From assembly GCF_021533835.1 (NCBI RefSeq), contig NZ_JAKFYQ010000001.1, positions 1,646,079-1,710,078 on the forward strand: DNA of 64,000 nucleotides. The letters are read 5' to 3'. The notes beneath the pieces were generated by a model. That model was not told the DNA's origin. It did no database searches and was given only the letters and a program-made list of their open reading frames with translations. Made by a program: the position numbers and the translations under genes. The stretch is from Synechococcus sp. Nb3U1 (GTDB taxonomy: Bacteria; Cyanobacteriota; Cyanobacteriia; Thermostichales; Thermostichaceae). Shown here piece by piece: positions 26,228 through 35,409 of this stretch (position 1 is the first letter of the stretch; every line of letters begins with the position of its first letter).

Positions 26228-26282
26228 GCTGGATCAACCGAAAAGGTACCCAGTCCCTCGACAGGGAAAAAACAGTCTACAT

Positions 26283-26306
26283 GGAATCTTAGTGGGAATC
26301 TTAGTG
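26283..26306. repeat. 12-bp tandem duplication at the 3' end of the aldolase gene
   Basis: GGAATCTTAGTG occurs at 26283-26294 and 26295-26306; the second copy covers the stop codon of the minus-strand aldolase. Confidence 0.9.
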
Positions 26307-27362
26307 AGTCACTGTTGCAGGAGATAACACCCGACTGGCTTCATGGGCTACCTGGCAAAAATAATCCACATCCGCCTCTGTAGTACTAAAGGCGGTGACC
26401 AAGCGAATCTGGTTGTGGTCTTCCCCCAGCCAGCGGTAAAACCGAAACCCCGCCCGCTCAAGCGCTTGCAGAACCGGCTCTGGCAGCTCAATAAACAGTT
26501 CATTGGCCTGAGGGGGATGCACCCACACGGCTCCCGGCAGGGATCCCAGTCCTTCGGACAACTTCTGGGCCATGGCATTGGCATGGCGAGCATTGCGCAA
26601 CCATACCCCATCTTTTAGGTAGGCCTGCCACTGAGCCGAAAGAAAGCGCATTTTTGAAACGAGATGTCCGGATCGTTTGCGACGAAACTCAAAATCCCCG
26701 GCCAGTTCCGGCTGAAAAAACACCACCGCTTCCGCAGCCCAAGCGCCATTCTTGGTGGCCCCAAAAGAGAGCACATCCACCCCCGCTTTCCAGGTCATCT
26801 CCGCAGGTGTACATCCCAGACTCACCAAAGCGTTGGCAAAGCGGGCCCCATCCATGTGCACGTTCAGGCCAAAAGCATGAGCCAACTCCGCCAGAGATCC
26901 AATTTGATCCAGGGAGTAAACCGTACCGGCTTCGGTGGCTTGCGTCAGACTAAGGCTAGTGGGTTGCACGTGATGAACCACCCCCAACCCAGAATGGGTC
27001 AGGGCAGCTCTCAACTGGTCAAGGTCAATGCGGCCATGCTCTCCAGGGATCCCCAGCAGCTTTGCTCCACCCGTGAACAGTTCTGGCGCCCCGCATTCGT
27101 CCACATTGATATGGGCCTCAGGATGGCAATAAATCGCCCCGTAGGGAGGCGTGAACACCGAAAGCGCCAGGGCATTGGCCGCGGATCCCGTTGCCACCGG
27201 AAACACCGCCACTTCATGTTCAAAGATTTCGGCAAAGATCCCCTGTAACTGGGCCGTGCAGTCATCCCCCCCGTAGGGCATGGCGGAGCCTTGGTTGAGG
27301 GCCATCAAAGCCTGCATGACCTCAGGGCAGGCCCCCGTCACGTTGTCGCTACAAAAATTCAT
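26301..27362 (-). CDS. ltaE: low-specificity L-threonine aldolase
   Basis: The 353-residue PLP enzyme opens with FCSDNVTGACPEVMQAL and contains HMDGARFANALVSLG and the Schiff-base region LSFGATKNGAWAAEAVVFF, where the lysine of ATKNG binds PLP. The family cleaves threonine or allo-threonine to glycine and acetaldehyde. The fold is type I aminotransferase-like. It is followed on the same strand, upstream, by the CruF-like gene 19 bp away, so the two could be co-transcribed. Assignment to the beta-eliminating lyase family is firm; exact substrate is inference. Confidence 0.88.
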   Translation of the reverse strand: MNFCSDNVTGACPEVMQALMALNQGSAMPYGGDDCTAQLQGIFAEIFEHEVAVFPVATGSAANALALSVFTPPYGAIYCHPEAHINVDECGAPELFTGGAKLLGIPGEHGRIDLDQLRAALTHSGLGVVHHVQPTSLSLTQATEAGTVYSLDQIGSLAELAHAFGLNVHMDGARFANALVSLGCTPAEMTWKAGVDVLSFGATKNGAWAAEAVVFFQPELAGDFEFRRKRSGHLVSKMRFLSAQWQAYLKDGVWLRNARHANAMAQKLSEGLGSLPGAVWVHPPQANELFIELPEPVLQALERAGFRFYRWLGEDHNQIRLVTAFSTTEADVDYFCQVAHEASRVLSPATVTH

Positions 27363-27381
27363 GGGATCCCGTAGCGTCGTC

Positions 27382-28410
27382 TTATTTTACACCAACCAGA
27401 CTGGGATCCTCGAGCGTGTCCCAAGCAGAATCCGCCGGGTTCGCTTCTGCATCCACCGGCAAATCTGGAGCTGGCTGAGCCATCCACCACATTCCCAGCG
27501 CCGGGGCCAAACCGAGCAACACCCCCAACCCTGCCGGGGCAACAATCCCGGATCCCAGACTCATCAGCAGGGCAAAGCCAAAGTTGGCCCCGTACAGCAC
27601 CAGCGGCCCCAAGAGTTGGCTACGGTTCAAAATCGGTTGATCCTTGCCCCAAAGCAGCTTAGCTACCGTCATAAAAGCGGCCCCGGTCAGCATCCAGCCA
27701 CCGAAATTTTGCAACGGCATACCGAAGAAAGGCCCCGGTTGAAACCACGTCCAAAAGGGAATTAAACCGCGGGTCATCGCCGGATCCAACACAAAATCCC
27801 AAGCGGTCAGGAGCAACGCCCCCAACATAATTGCCTCGAAATGGAGTAGCCAATGGCGCTGATGTTGCAGAGCCACTCGGGCCAACAGATAGGCGGACAA
27901 CCCCACATAAAACCAAGACAAAGGAATTGTAAAAGGCACCAATCCGGCAATTTTGTACCCCAACCCGCTTAGGTAGCCATAGTTTCCAAACGGGATCCCG
28001 GTGCTGGTGCCCAGCAACTCACTGCCCAGGGAAATACCGACGGCGGGGATCAAAAACATCAACATACGCCGCCACCCCAACAGCCGGGATCCCATCAAGG
28101 CCGCCGCGAGCATGCCAAACACCATGTAGGCCACGCCGCCGTTGCCCATACTCAAAGAGAATGCCTGAATACCAATCGGGGGCAAACTGGCAATCCACTC
28201 AGGATGCGGTACAACCCAAAGCAATCCCGCTAACCCAAAGAACAGAGACAGGATGTGCAAACCAAGGGCCAGGGTTTCCAGCCGTCGCCACAGGGGGGAT
28301 CCCGACCAAGGCAGGACGGCTTGCCAAAGGGAGGGCTTGGGGCTGGGGTTGGTAAGCCCCGACGGGACAGGTAGGCTGACAGGAACACTAGAGGACGAGA
28401 ACCAACGCAT
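27382..28410 (-). CDS. cruF: CruF-like carotenoid hydratase (carotenoid 1',2'-hydratase family)
   Basis: The 342-residue protein has about eight hydrophobic segments and the family signatures GISLGSELLGTSTGIPFGNY, GYLSGLGYKIAGLVPFTIPLSW and LTAWDFVLDPAMT, followed by WTWFQPGPFFGMPLQNFGGW. CruF adds the 1'-hydroxyl of gamma-carotene in cyanobacteria, leading to myxol and related glycosides; haloarchaeal homologues hydrate bisanhydrobacterioruberin. CruG, its usual glycosyltransferase partner, is not next to it here. ATG at 28410 (MRWFSSSSVPV) is preferred; the frame is open further upstream. Confidence 0.85.
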   Translation of the reverse strand: MRWFSSSSVPVSLPVPSGLTNPSPKPSLWQAVLPWSGSPLWRRLETLALGLHILSLFFGLAGLLWVVPHPEWIASLPPIGIQAFSLSMGNGGVAYMVFGMLAAALMGSRLLGWRRMLMFLIPAVGISLGSELLGTSTGIPFGNYGYLSGLGYKIAGLVPFTIPLSWFYVGLSAYLLARVALQHQRHWLLHFEAIMLGALLLTAWDFVLDPAMTRGLIPFWTWFQPGPFFGMPLQNFGGWMLTGAAFMTVAKLLWGKDQPILNRSQLLGPLVLYGANFGFALLMSLGSGIVAPAGLGVLLGLAPALGMWWMAQPAPDLPVDAEANPADSAWDTLEDPSLVGVK

Positions 28411-28471
28411 GAGGGACTCCCGAAGGGTGGTTGACCAGGGCCGCTGTACCTCCCCAAAACCCACACGGCAA

Positions 28472-29509
28472 ATGGAGGGGAAACGGGATGCCCTGAGAAG
28501 GTGGCTGTACGCCATCGTGCATGTGCCCGTGGCAAAGGTGAGACGGTTGCCTCAGGCGACTCCATGGGCAGTTGCCACACTGCTGATATTTTGCGCTCTA
28601 TTGTATCAATTCGTAAACATATCGCCTGTTTTTGCCCAGAGTTTGACCGAATCCATCGGCCAGGGATCCCCTGTGGGGTTGTATGCCCAGCTGGTACGGG
28701 CTTTGGATCGTCAAGATTGGCGGCAAGCATTGCGCCTGGTGGACGAGTTACGCCGTCAGGAGAGGGATCCGGCCCAACGCCAGGATCTAGAACATTATCG
28801 GCTGGATCTGGAGCAACGGGCTTATCCTTCCTTTGGGGAGCCACCGCCGCCTCAACCTCCCCATTTGCCCTTCTTACACAAACCTTTTGTAGGGGAATTC
28901 CCCGTGAGCAACCTCTTCGACCATGACCTGCCCCTGGGCGAAGCAGATGGCAATGGCCGATTTTTAACCTTGCAGGGGCAAGTGTGGATCCCGAACCCGT
29001 CGCACCCCTGTGGCAAAAGTGATGGCCATGCCGGTTATGACTGGGAAATGCCAATCGGCACCCCGATCCTGGCCGCCGCCGCAGGACGGGTAAGCTTAGC
29101 CCGTGAGGAACCAGAGTTTTACTGTCCTGCCTTGGGGCGTTCTGTGAGGGGATTGAGAATCCGCATTCTCCACGAGCTGGGATCCCCAGAGACCCAATGG
29201 TTTGAAACCCTCTACACCCACCTCAGCCAAATGCAAGTGCGCGAGGGCCAAACGGTTTCCCCAGAAGAAGTGATCGGCCTGTCGGGCAACAGCGGCTGTT
29301 CCAGTGGGCCTCATCTTCACTTCGAGGTGCGGCGGATCAATCACACCAATTCCGGCCAACCGGCGGCGGTGGATCCCTACGGCTGGCTGGGATCCGGCCT
29401 GGATCCGTGGAGTATTCACCCCCATGGAGCAGACAGCCTCTCGCTGTGGCGAGTGGGGCAAGCCCCCAGCTTGGGATCCTGTTGGGATCCTCTCCTTGAG
29501 CTGGATTGA
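28472..29509 (+). CDS. M23 family (LytM) metallopeptidase
   Basis: The 345-residue protein has a basic N-terminus, one hydrophobic export segment (WAVATLLIFCALLYQFVN, ending near VFAQS) and a C-terminal LytM domain with GHAGYDWEMPIGTPILAAAAG, YTHLSQMQVREGQ and the metal motif PHLHFEV. M23 enzymes cut peptidoglycan cross-links or activate amidases; the zinc ligands His, Asp and HxH appear present. It is divergent from cruF. ATG at 28472 lacks a good Shine-Dalgarno, so a later start near 28500 is possible. Confidence 0.87.
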   Translation: MEGKRDALRRWLYAIVHVPVAKVRRLPQATPWAVATLLIFCALLYQFVNISPVFAQSLTESIGQGSPVGLYAQLVRALDRQDWRQALRLVDELRRQERDPAQRQDLEHYRLDLEQRAYPSFGEPPPPQPPHLPFLHKPFVGEFPVSNLFDHDLPLGEADGNGRFLTLQGQVWIPNPSHPCGKSDGHAGYDWEMPIGTPILAAAAGRVSLAREEPEFYCPALGRSVRGLRIRILHELGSPETQWFETLYTHLSQMQVREGQTVSPEEVIGLSGNSGCSSGPHLHFEVRRINHTNSGQPAAVDPYGWLGSGLDPWSIHPHGADSLSLWRVGQAPSLGSCWDPLLELD

Positions 29510-29536
29510 GAGGGATCCCTCGCGGAGCAGAACCCA

Positions 29537-29564
29537 GATGTGACGTTATGGATGTGAAGTTATG
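29537..29564. repeat. 14-bp near-perfect tandem duplication
   Basis: GATGTGACGTTATG is followed at once by GATGTGAAGTTATG, one mismatch, in the leader of the hydrolase gene. Confidence 0.85.
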
Positions 29565-29601
29565 TAAAAGTGGGATCAGCACCACTGACTCAGGATCCCT
29601 C

Positions 29602-30525
29602 ATGCGCACGGAAGAGCCCCTTTCCTCGGCCCCAACAGCTACAGAGCAGCACTGGCAGTGGCGCGGACACGCCATTCGCTACCAACAGGCAGGCTCCACA
29701 GGCCCAGCAGTCCTCTTGATCCATGGCTTTGGGGCCAGTAGCGACCATTGGCGCAAAAACCTGCCGGAACTGGGGCAACACAGTCGGGTCTATGCGGTCG
29801 ATTTGCTGGGGTTTGGCGGCTCGGCGAAGCCTCTGCCGGGATCCGACCTCACCTACACTTTTGCAACCTGGGGATCCCTGGTGGTGGAGTTTCTCAAGGA
29901 GGTGATCGGGGATCCCGCCTATTTGGTGGGCAACTCAATTGGCTGTATTGTCGCCTTGCAAGCTGCAGTTTTCGAGCCGACCTGGGTTTTGGGGGTGGCA
30001 ATGTTGGATCCCTCGCTGCGACTGTTGCACGAGCGGAAACGGGGGGAGCTCTCCTGGTTGCGCCGCTGGTCCACACCCCTGATTCAAACCCTACTGGGGT
30101 GGCCCCCTTTCGGCAACTTCTTCTTCACCCAAGTGGCCCAAGCCAAGGCCATTCGCAATATTCTCCTCCAAGCCTATGGGCGCAAAGAGGCTGTCACTGA
30201 TGAACTGGTACACCTACTGCTCAAACCCGCTCTGGATCCGGGGGCTGCCGCCGTGTTCCTGGCCTTTGTGCGTTACTCCCAGGGGCCCTTGGCTGAAGAT
30301 CTCTTGCCCCAACTCACCTGTCCGGTCTTGATCCTTTGGGGAGAAGCGGATCCCTGGGAACCGATTGCCCTCGGTCGGGCTTTGGCCGAGTTTTCCTGCG
30401 TGGTCGGGTTTATTCCATTGGCAGGTGTTGGCCACTGCCCACAGGATGAAGCACCAGAGAAGGTTAATCCACTGCTGCTGGATTGGCTCCGGGATCCCTT
30501 CAACAAGACAAATAAATGTAAATGA
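29602..30525 (+). CDS. alpha/beta-fold hydrolase
   Basis: The 307-residue protein has HGFGASSDHWRKN for the oxyanion loop, the nucleophile elbow GNSIGC with Ser112, LILWGEADPWEP with the late aspartate and GVGHCPQDE with the histidine. Layout and several blocks (LLIHGFGAS, VYAVDLLGFGGSAKP) closely match the hydrolase at 9722-10768, so these are paralogues. Similar proteins in cyanobacteria and plastids include pheophytinase-like enzymes, but no substrate can be fixed. ATG at 29602 was chosen for the AGGA upstream; an ATG at 29548 is also in frame. Confidence 0.87.
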   Translation: MRTEEPLSSAPTATEQHWQWRGHAIRYQQAGSTGPAVLLIHGFGASSDHWRKNLPELGQHSRVYAVDLLGFGGSAKPLPGSDLTYTFATWGSLVVEFLKEVIGDPAYLVGNSIGCIVALQAAVFEPTWVLGVAMLDPSLRLLHERKRGELSWLRRWSTPLIQTLLGWPPFGNFFFTQVAQAKAIRNILLQAYGRKEAVTDELVHLLLKPALDPGAAAVFLAFVRYSQGPLAEDLLPQLTCPVLILWGEADPWEPIALGRALAEFSCVVGFIPLAGVGHCPQDEAPEKVNPLLLDWLRDPFNKTNKCK

Positions 30526-30560
30526 GAAAACCGCTTGAATGCCCCGCTTACCCGCCCCGT

Positions 30561-31043
30561 TCACCCACGGCTGATGTGTTCCAGTTGATCCAGGTTGGGG
30601 CCACTGAGGCGAAAGGCTTGACCAAACCCCTGTACGAAGCTGCCCGCTTTGGGGGTGATCTGACAAAAGTGAAAATCCGCTAAGCCCAACAACATCTCGG
30701 CAATCTCATACTTGGCCCGATACAACGGCTCAAACCCGCTCGCCACCGCCTCTTCCCGGCTGAGGAATTCTGCTACCCCACTCACCATCACCCGAGCTAG
30801 GGCATGATTGCTGCGGGGATCCCCTGCCGTTGGCGGCTCATGAATCATCAAACTGGCACGCCTATCTGCCCGCAGAGCTTGGGTATGGGAAGACAACTCG
30901 CTGATTAAAAGGGCAAACCGCAAGGGATCCCGTTGCACCACAAAAGGCACCAACGATACAGTCGGGGATCCCGCCTCCAGTACCGCCAAACTGGCCACCG
31001 GTTGCTGATCCAGCAGGGCATTCAAATTTTCCACCGCAGACAT
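30561..31043 (-). CDS. pyridoxamine 5'-phosphate oxidase-related FMN-binding protein
   Basis: The 160-residue split-barrel protein resembles the PNPOx-like/HugZ group: LDQQPVASLAVLEAGSPTVSLVPFVVQRDPLRFALLISELSSHTQALRADRRASLMIHE. Such proteins bind FMN, F420 or heme, and HugZ-type members degrade heme. The C-terminal DUF2470 domain of full HugZ proteins is absent, so a general flavoprotein label is safer. It is convergent with the hydrolase gene and divergent from ilvA. Confidence 0.8.
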   Translation of the reverse strand: MSAVENLNALLDQQPVASLAVLEAGSPTVSLVPFVVQRDPLRFALLISELSSHTQALRADRRASLMIHEPPTAGDPRSNHALARVMVSGVAEFLSREEAVASGFEPLYRAKYEIAEMLLGLADFHFCQITPKAGSFVQGFGQAFRLSGPNLDQLEHISRG

Positions 31044-31207
31044 AGGTCATTCTCAGGCCGCCTTTGTCATTATCCCCAGGCTGGTGTTTCCTGAGAGGAT
31101 GTCCCAGGGATAATAGAACTTACCCTTTCAATATTGGGCAAGAGCGCAGCGCTTACAGCAAATTGCGTCCAGTGCCCGGGGCCGTCTGCATCAACGGATC
31201 CTCATCA

Positions 31208-32719
31208 ATGTACTGCGATTATCTCATCCAAATCCTCACCGCCCGTGTTTACGATGTTGCCCAAGAATCCCCCCTTGAACCGGCCTTTAATCTCTCCCGC
31301 CGCCTGAAAAACCAGATCTGGCTGAAACGGGAGGATATGCAGTCGGTCTTTTCTTTTAAGCTGCGCGGCGCCTACAACAAAATGGCTCAGCTCCCGCCAG
31401 ACCAATTGGCCCAGGGGGTGATCGCAGCTTCGGCAGGCAACCACGCCCAAGGGGTAGCACTGGGGGCACAACGGTTGGGCACGCAGGCCATCATCGTCAT
31501 GCCCGTCACCACCCCGCAGGTGAAAGTGGATGCTGTACGGGCTCGGGGCGGAGAAGTGGTGTTGTACGGAGATACCTTCGACGATGCCTATACCTATGCA
31601 CGGCAACTGGAAGTTGAAAAGGGCTTGACTTTCATCCATCCCTTCGATGATCCGGAGGTGATCGCCGGTCAAGGCACCATCGGCATGGAGATCCTGCGCC
31701 AGTATCAACAGCCGATTCATGCCATTTTTGTAGCCATTGGCGGTGGCGGATTGATCTCAGGTATTGCCGCCTACGTCAAACACTTGCGCCCCGAGATCAA
31801 GATTATCGGCGTGGAACCCACGGATTCCGACGCCATGTATCAGTCATTACAAGCGGGACGGCGGATTCGACTATCTCAGGTGGGCTTGTTTGCCGATGGT
31901 GTAGCCGTGCGGGAAGTGGGGGAAGAAACCTTTCGCCTCTGTCAACAATATGTAGATGAGATCCTCTTGGTCAGTACCGACGATATCTGTGCTGCCATCA
32001 AAGATGTGTTTGAAGATACCCGCTCCATCCTAGAGCCTGCTGGGGCCCTGGCCATTGCCGGGATGAAAGCCTATGTCAACCGCACTGGCATCCAAGGCCA
32101 AACCCTGGTCGCTGTCGCTTGCGGGGCGAATATGAACTTCGATCGCCTGCGCTTTGTGGCAGAACGAGCCGAGATTGGGGAAGAACGGGAGGCCATTTTT
32201 GCAGTCACCATTCCCGAGCAGCGGGGCAGCTTTCTCAAGTTCTGCAGCTGCATTGGTCAGCGCAACCTCACCGAGTTTAACTACCGCATTGCTGATGACC
32301 GTGAGGCTCACATCTTTGTCGGGTTACAGGTCAAAGATCGCACGGATGCCCGGCAAATGGCCTTGATCTTCGAGGAGGCGGGCTTCAAAACGTTGGATCT
32401 GACGGATGATGAGCTGGCCAAATTGCACCTGCGGCATATGGTGGGAGGCCGGTCTCCCCTGGCAGAAGAGGAGCTGCTCTACCGCTTTGAGTTCCCGGAA
32501 CGGCCCGGCGCTTTGATGAAATTCTTGGCCTCCATGAGCCCCAACTGGAACATCAGCCTGTTTCACTACCGCAACAACGGTGCCGACTATGGCCGGGTGG
32601 TGATCGGGATCCAAGTGCCTGCCACCGAAATGCCCGAGTGGCAGAGTTTTCTCGATACCTTGGGCTATCGCTACTGGGATGAGAGCCAAAACCCCGCCTA
32701 CAAGTTGTTCCTGGCCTAG
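31208..32719 (+). CDS. ilvA: threonine ammonia-lyase, biosynthetic
   Basis: The 503-residue enzyme has the PLP-lysine motif VFSFKLRGAYNKM (Lys51), the glycine loop IGGGGLISG and two C-terminal ACT-like regulatory domains (about residues 325-410 and 420-503: RGSFLKFCSCIG and RPGALMKFLASM). It converts threonine to 2-oxobutanoate, the first step to isoleucine, and the two-domain tail predicts feedback inhibition by isoleucine. ATG at 31208 gives MYCDYLIQILTARVYDV. The frame is open for 48 codons upstream but lacks family similarity. No T-box or leader peptide is seen in the 164-bp leader. Confidence 0.95.
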   Translation: MYCDYLIQILTARVYDVAQESPLEPAFNLSRRLKNQIWLKREDMQSVFSFKLRGAYNKMAQLPPDQLAQGVIAASAGNHAQGVALGAQRLGTQAIIVMPVTTPQVKVDAVRARGGEVVLYGDTFDDAYTYARQLEVEKGLTFIHPFDDPEVIAGQGTIGMEILRQYQQPIHAIFVAIGGGGLISGIAAYVKHLRPEIKIIGVEPTDSDAMYQSLQAGRRIRLSQVGLFADGVAVREVGEETFRLCQQYVDEILLVSTDDICAAIKDVFEDTRSILEPAGALAIAGMKAYVNRTGIQGQTLVAVACGANMNFDRLRFVAERAEIGEEREAIFAVTIPEQRGSFLKFCSCIGQRNLTEFNYRIADDREAHIFVGLQVKDRTDARQMALIFEEAGFKTLDLTDDELAKLHLRHMVGGRSPLAEEELLYRFEFPERPGALMKFLASMSPNWNISLFHYRNNGADYGRVVIGIQVPATEMPEWQSFLDTLGYRYWDESQNPAYKLFLA

Positions 32720-32779
32720 TCGTCTTTGGGGCTGTGCCTAGGCAAGCCAGAGCCTTTTGTCTAGCTCTGTAAATAAAAC

Positions 32780-32809
32780 TTTACAAATCTATGCAAAGTG
32801 ATCTACACT
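32780..32809 (+). promoter_or_regulatory. hli promoter with HLR1-like element
   Basis: TTTACA (32780-32785) and TACACT (32804-32809) form a sigma-70-type promoter with an 18-bp spacer, 26 bp before the hli ATG. The -35 box lies in TTTACAAA, which fits one half of HLR1, the RpaB-binding direct repeat; ten bases upstream TAAATAAA is a weaker second half. RpaB control of hli genes is established in model cyanobacteria; here it is inferred. Confidence 0.6.
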
Positions 32810-32835
32810 AGGTTTAGAAGAACCAGGAGAACCGT

Positions 32836-33057
32836 ATGACTAGATATCGCTCCGTCGTAGTCGAAGAAGGTGGCCGTTTGAACAACTACGCCATCGAACC
32901 GGAAATGTATGTGGACAGCACCCCTCGCGTGGGCTTTACCGACTATGCAGAGCGCTTGAATGGTCGTTTGGCGATGATTGGTTTTGTTGCCTTGATTGCG
33001 ACCGAAGCGTTGTTGGGCACTTCCCTGATCGGCTGGTTGCAGTCTCTGGGTCAGTAG
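32836..33057 (+). CDS. hliA: high-light-inducible protein (HLIP, one-helix chlorophyll-binding)
   Basis: The 73-residue protein has one transmembrane helix with the chlorophyll-binding motif ERLNGRLAMIGF at 39-50, the hallmark of the LHC-superfamily one-helix proteins. HLIPs bind chlorophyll and carotenoid, associate with photosystem II assembly intermediates and quench excess energy. CCAGGAGAA gives a strong ribosome-binding site. A promoter with an HLR1-like half and a clear terminator make this a complete single-gene unit. The specific letter (A-D) is nominal. Confidence 0.93.
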   Translation: MTRYRSVVVEEGGRLNNYAIEPEMYVDSTPRVGFTDYAERLNGRLAMIGFVALIATEALLGTSLIGWLQSLGQ

Positions 33058-33155
33058 GCTGCTAGAGAGGGATCCAGCGCAGTTGAAGTTCTGGCTGCTC
33101 TGAAATCCGAACGAAATTCGGAGCAACATCTTTCTCTATAATTTCTCTGTAAGGC

Positions 33156-33182
33156 AGCCCCAGTTACAAGCTGGGGCTTTTT
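33156..33182 (+). terminator. intrinsic terminator after hli
   Basis: AGCCCCAG (33156-33163) pairs with CTGGGGCT (33171-33178) across a seven-base loop, then a T run. It ends the hli transcript about 100 bases after the stop. Confidence 0.9.
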
Positions 33183-33227
33183 CGATCAGCTATTGGCAGG
33201 GTATTTGGCACAGCGTATAGAGATAGC

Positions 33228-35342
33228 TCAGAGACTGGGCATTTCCCAGTGCAGCTCGACGTGGGTATACCCTTCCGGGGTGTGGGTGCGGTGCCAGGAT
33301 CCCTTGGGCAGGTAACGGGCAATGGTATTCATGGCTTTGCTGCCATAACCGCCACTGGGGCTGGGGGCATGTTCCACGCCATCGTTTACGACTCTTAGGC
33401 AGCAGTGATGATCCGTTTGCATCAGCGAAACATTTACAAACGAGGCATCCCCTTTGGGCGGCTGCACATGGGCGATCACATTGCCAATGGCCTCTCGCAA
33501 AAAACGCAAAATGTCTTCTCGCTGGTCAAACCACTCGCTGGTATTGGGCTCATTCAAAGGTTGCAGTTGCCGTTCTACCGATAGAGTTAGGCCGCCGCTC
33601 TGCACCAGTTCATCCAAATAGGTATCGATGCCCCGATGCAGTCCTTCCCGCAAACTGGGGGAAATGCGCAACTTAGTGGCTAAGGTACGAACATCATTGA
33701 GCTGATCCCGAATGCCACGTCCGATCCCTTCTAGTTGTTCCAACAGCTGATCATAGGTGGCGGGGTTAAGTTCTTTTCCCTGTTGCTGTTGCCATTGCAA
33801 ACTCTCCAAATTGTCCATCACCACTTTTAAATCTTGTAGCTCCCGATCATGAATATCAGTGGCCACTCGGTAAAGCAACTTGCGGGCTTGATCAATGGCG
33901 GCTTCTTGTTCGGCACGACGCAACCGATCCAATTCTTGCTGTTGAGCCAGTAGCCGCTCTTGGTTCTGCAAAATGATCAAAGTCAACAGTAAGCTCACCC
34001 CTGTCAGACCACTGGCCAGAGCCGGTAGAGCCAACGGCCAAACCCAGCGCCAGAGCAGAAACTGAGCCACAGCCCAACTTTCATAAACCAATAGCCCCAA
34101 TACAGGCCAAAGGAGAAATCGCTGCTGTTTCCAGTCTTGATGAGTCAGCCTCAAATGAGGGCGGTAAAGCATCAGGAGCAAGCCCGTACCTCCCCCCATC
34201 AACACCACCACAAAGGCCGCCAACCCAGAGGGCACCGAGCGATACACTTCCCCTGTGAGGAGGCTGGACAGGATTTGCGCCTGCAATTCCACCGCGGCAA
34301 TCTGGGATCCATCCGCAGTTTGCACTGGGAAAGTTTCTGGGTAGCCTCCCACAAAGCCCACTAACACCACCTTATCCCGCAACTGGGCTGCAATCTCTGG
34401 ATCGAGGGGAGGGATCCCTTCTGAGCTGAGGCAGGCCTGGCTGGGATTCACTATCTGTGAGGCGGCTCCGGATCCCGCTTGGAGGATCACCGGCGGACAA
34501 ACCTGTTCGATGGGAATGATGGGGATGCTGTGGTTTGCTCCCAGAGGGTTGAACTGCACAGGCTCCAACCCTTGTTCTCGGAACCACCGGCTGGCCTGCT
34601 CTGGGTTGAACTTGGCAAAGGTAAGAGCTTCCACAGAAGCAAACATCTGCTCCTCTTGGCTATCGCGGCGCAGATACAGCCCCCGCAGCTGAGCTTTGCG
34701 TAGGATCCCGGCCCCATCTACCCGATATTGCACCACCCCCTGCACATGCTCGGGTGGCACCAGGTACTCCAGCCGCAACGAGGAAAAGGGCAGGAAATGG
34801 TTGTAGATGCTGATCTCCGCCCGCCGGAAACTTTCGCTGCTGCGGGTGGCCAATACCAACCGATCCGGGTAGCGCTGCACCACTTGCCGCAGAGGCGCAT
34901 CCAAGTTTTCGTTACCCAAGTTTTGCGGCACCACGAAGCTGCTGGGCAGATTCAGAACCACCACTTTGGCCTCAGCTTCTTCCAATAGGCGCAAGGTCAA
35001 GCCGGCGTAGTTGGCTCGTTCCAAGAGAAAGTCGATGTTTTGGCTAGTATCCGTGCCTTCACCCCGAACCTGAATGCGGCCATCAATACCCACGATCACC
35101 ACATCTGCAGAGGGAGTCTGTGGATCTCGCCAGGCGTAAAGCCACTGTTGGGCATCACTCTCCATCCGCACCAACAATGGATGCTGTGCCGAGAGATTGA
35201 GCAACGTCGCCCAACCCAATCCCCAACCCAAAGCCCAACCCAGTCGCCGCCGGGAGGGGAGAACCTGTCGTTTCCAGTCTTGAGTAGGGGGGGAGTGATA
35301 GACGTTATCTGGCATCGAGTCGGACATGGTCTCTTCTGCCAT
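33228..35342 (-). CDS. CHASE2-domain histidine kinase (NarL-type)
   Basis: The 704-residue protein has an N-terminal membrane segment in LGWALGWGLGWATLLNL, a periplasmic CHASE2 domain (DVVIVGIDGRIQVRGEG, VVVLNLPSSF, DKVVLVGFVGGYPETFPV), three further membrane helices near residues 375-465, a coiled coil of Gln/Glu, and a HisKA_3 kinase core with ATDIHDRELQDLKVVMDNLE. The ATPase domain has ReaIGNVIAH as N-box. It is expected to sense an external signal and phosphorylate a NarL-type regulator; none is adjacent, though the PedR-like protein at 38302 is of NarL/LuxR DNA-binding type without receiver. ATG at 35342 was chosen over TTG at 35354. Confidence 0.87.
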   Translation of the reverse strand: MAEETMSDSMPDNVYHSPPTQDWKRQVLPSRRRLGWALGWGLGWATLLNLSAQHPLLVRMESDAQQWLYAWRDPQTPSADVVIVGIDGRIQVRGEGTDTSQNIDFLLERANYAGLTLRLLEEAEAKVVVLNLPSSFVVPQNLGNENLDAPLRQVVQRYPDRLVLATRSSESFRRAEISIYNHFLPFSSLRLEYLVPPEHVQGVVQYRVDGAGILRKAQLRGLYLRRDSQEEQMFASVEALTFAKFNPEQASRWFREQGLEPVQFNPLGANHSIPIIPIEQVCPPVILQAGSGAASQIVNPSQACLSSEGIPPLDPEIAAQLRDKVVLVGFVGGYPETFPVQTADGSQIAAVELQAQILSSLLTGEVYRSVPSGLAAFVVVLMGGGTGLLLMLYRPHLRLTHQDWKQQRFLLWPVLGLLVYESWAVAQFLLWRWVWPLALPALASGLTGVSLLLTLIILQNQERLLAQQQELDRLRRAEQEAAIDQARKLLYRVATDIHDRELQDLKVVMDNLESLQWQQQQGKELNPATYDQLLEQLEGIGRGIRDQLNDVRTLATKLRISPSLREGLHRGIDTYLDELVQSGGLTLSVERQLQPLNEPNTSEWFDQREDILRFLREAIGNVIAHVQPPKGDASFVNVSLMQTDHHCCLRVVNDGVEHAPSPSGGYGSKAMNTIARYLPKGSWHRTHTPEGYTHVELHWEMPSL

Positions 35343-35409
35343 CTTGGCCCTCAAGGCTAGCAGTTGAGGGGATCCCTGACCTCCAACCTGGCGGGGCGGA
35401 AGCGCAGCC

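Noticed and set aside
31064-31207. Upstream in-frame extension of ilvA as an N-terminal targeting or leader domain
   Set aside because: It has no similarity to ilvA proteins and looks non-coding; ATG 31208 gives the family start.
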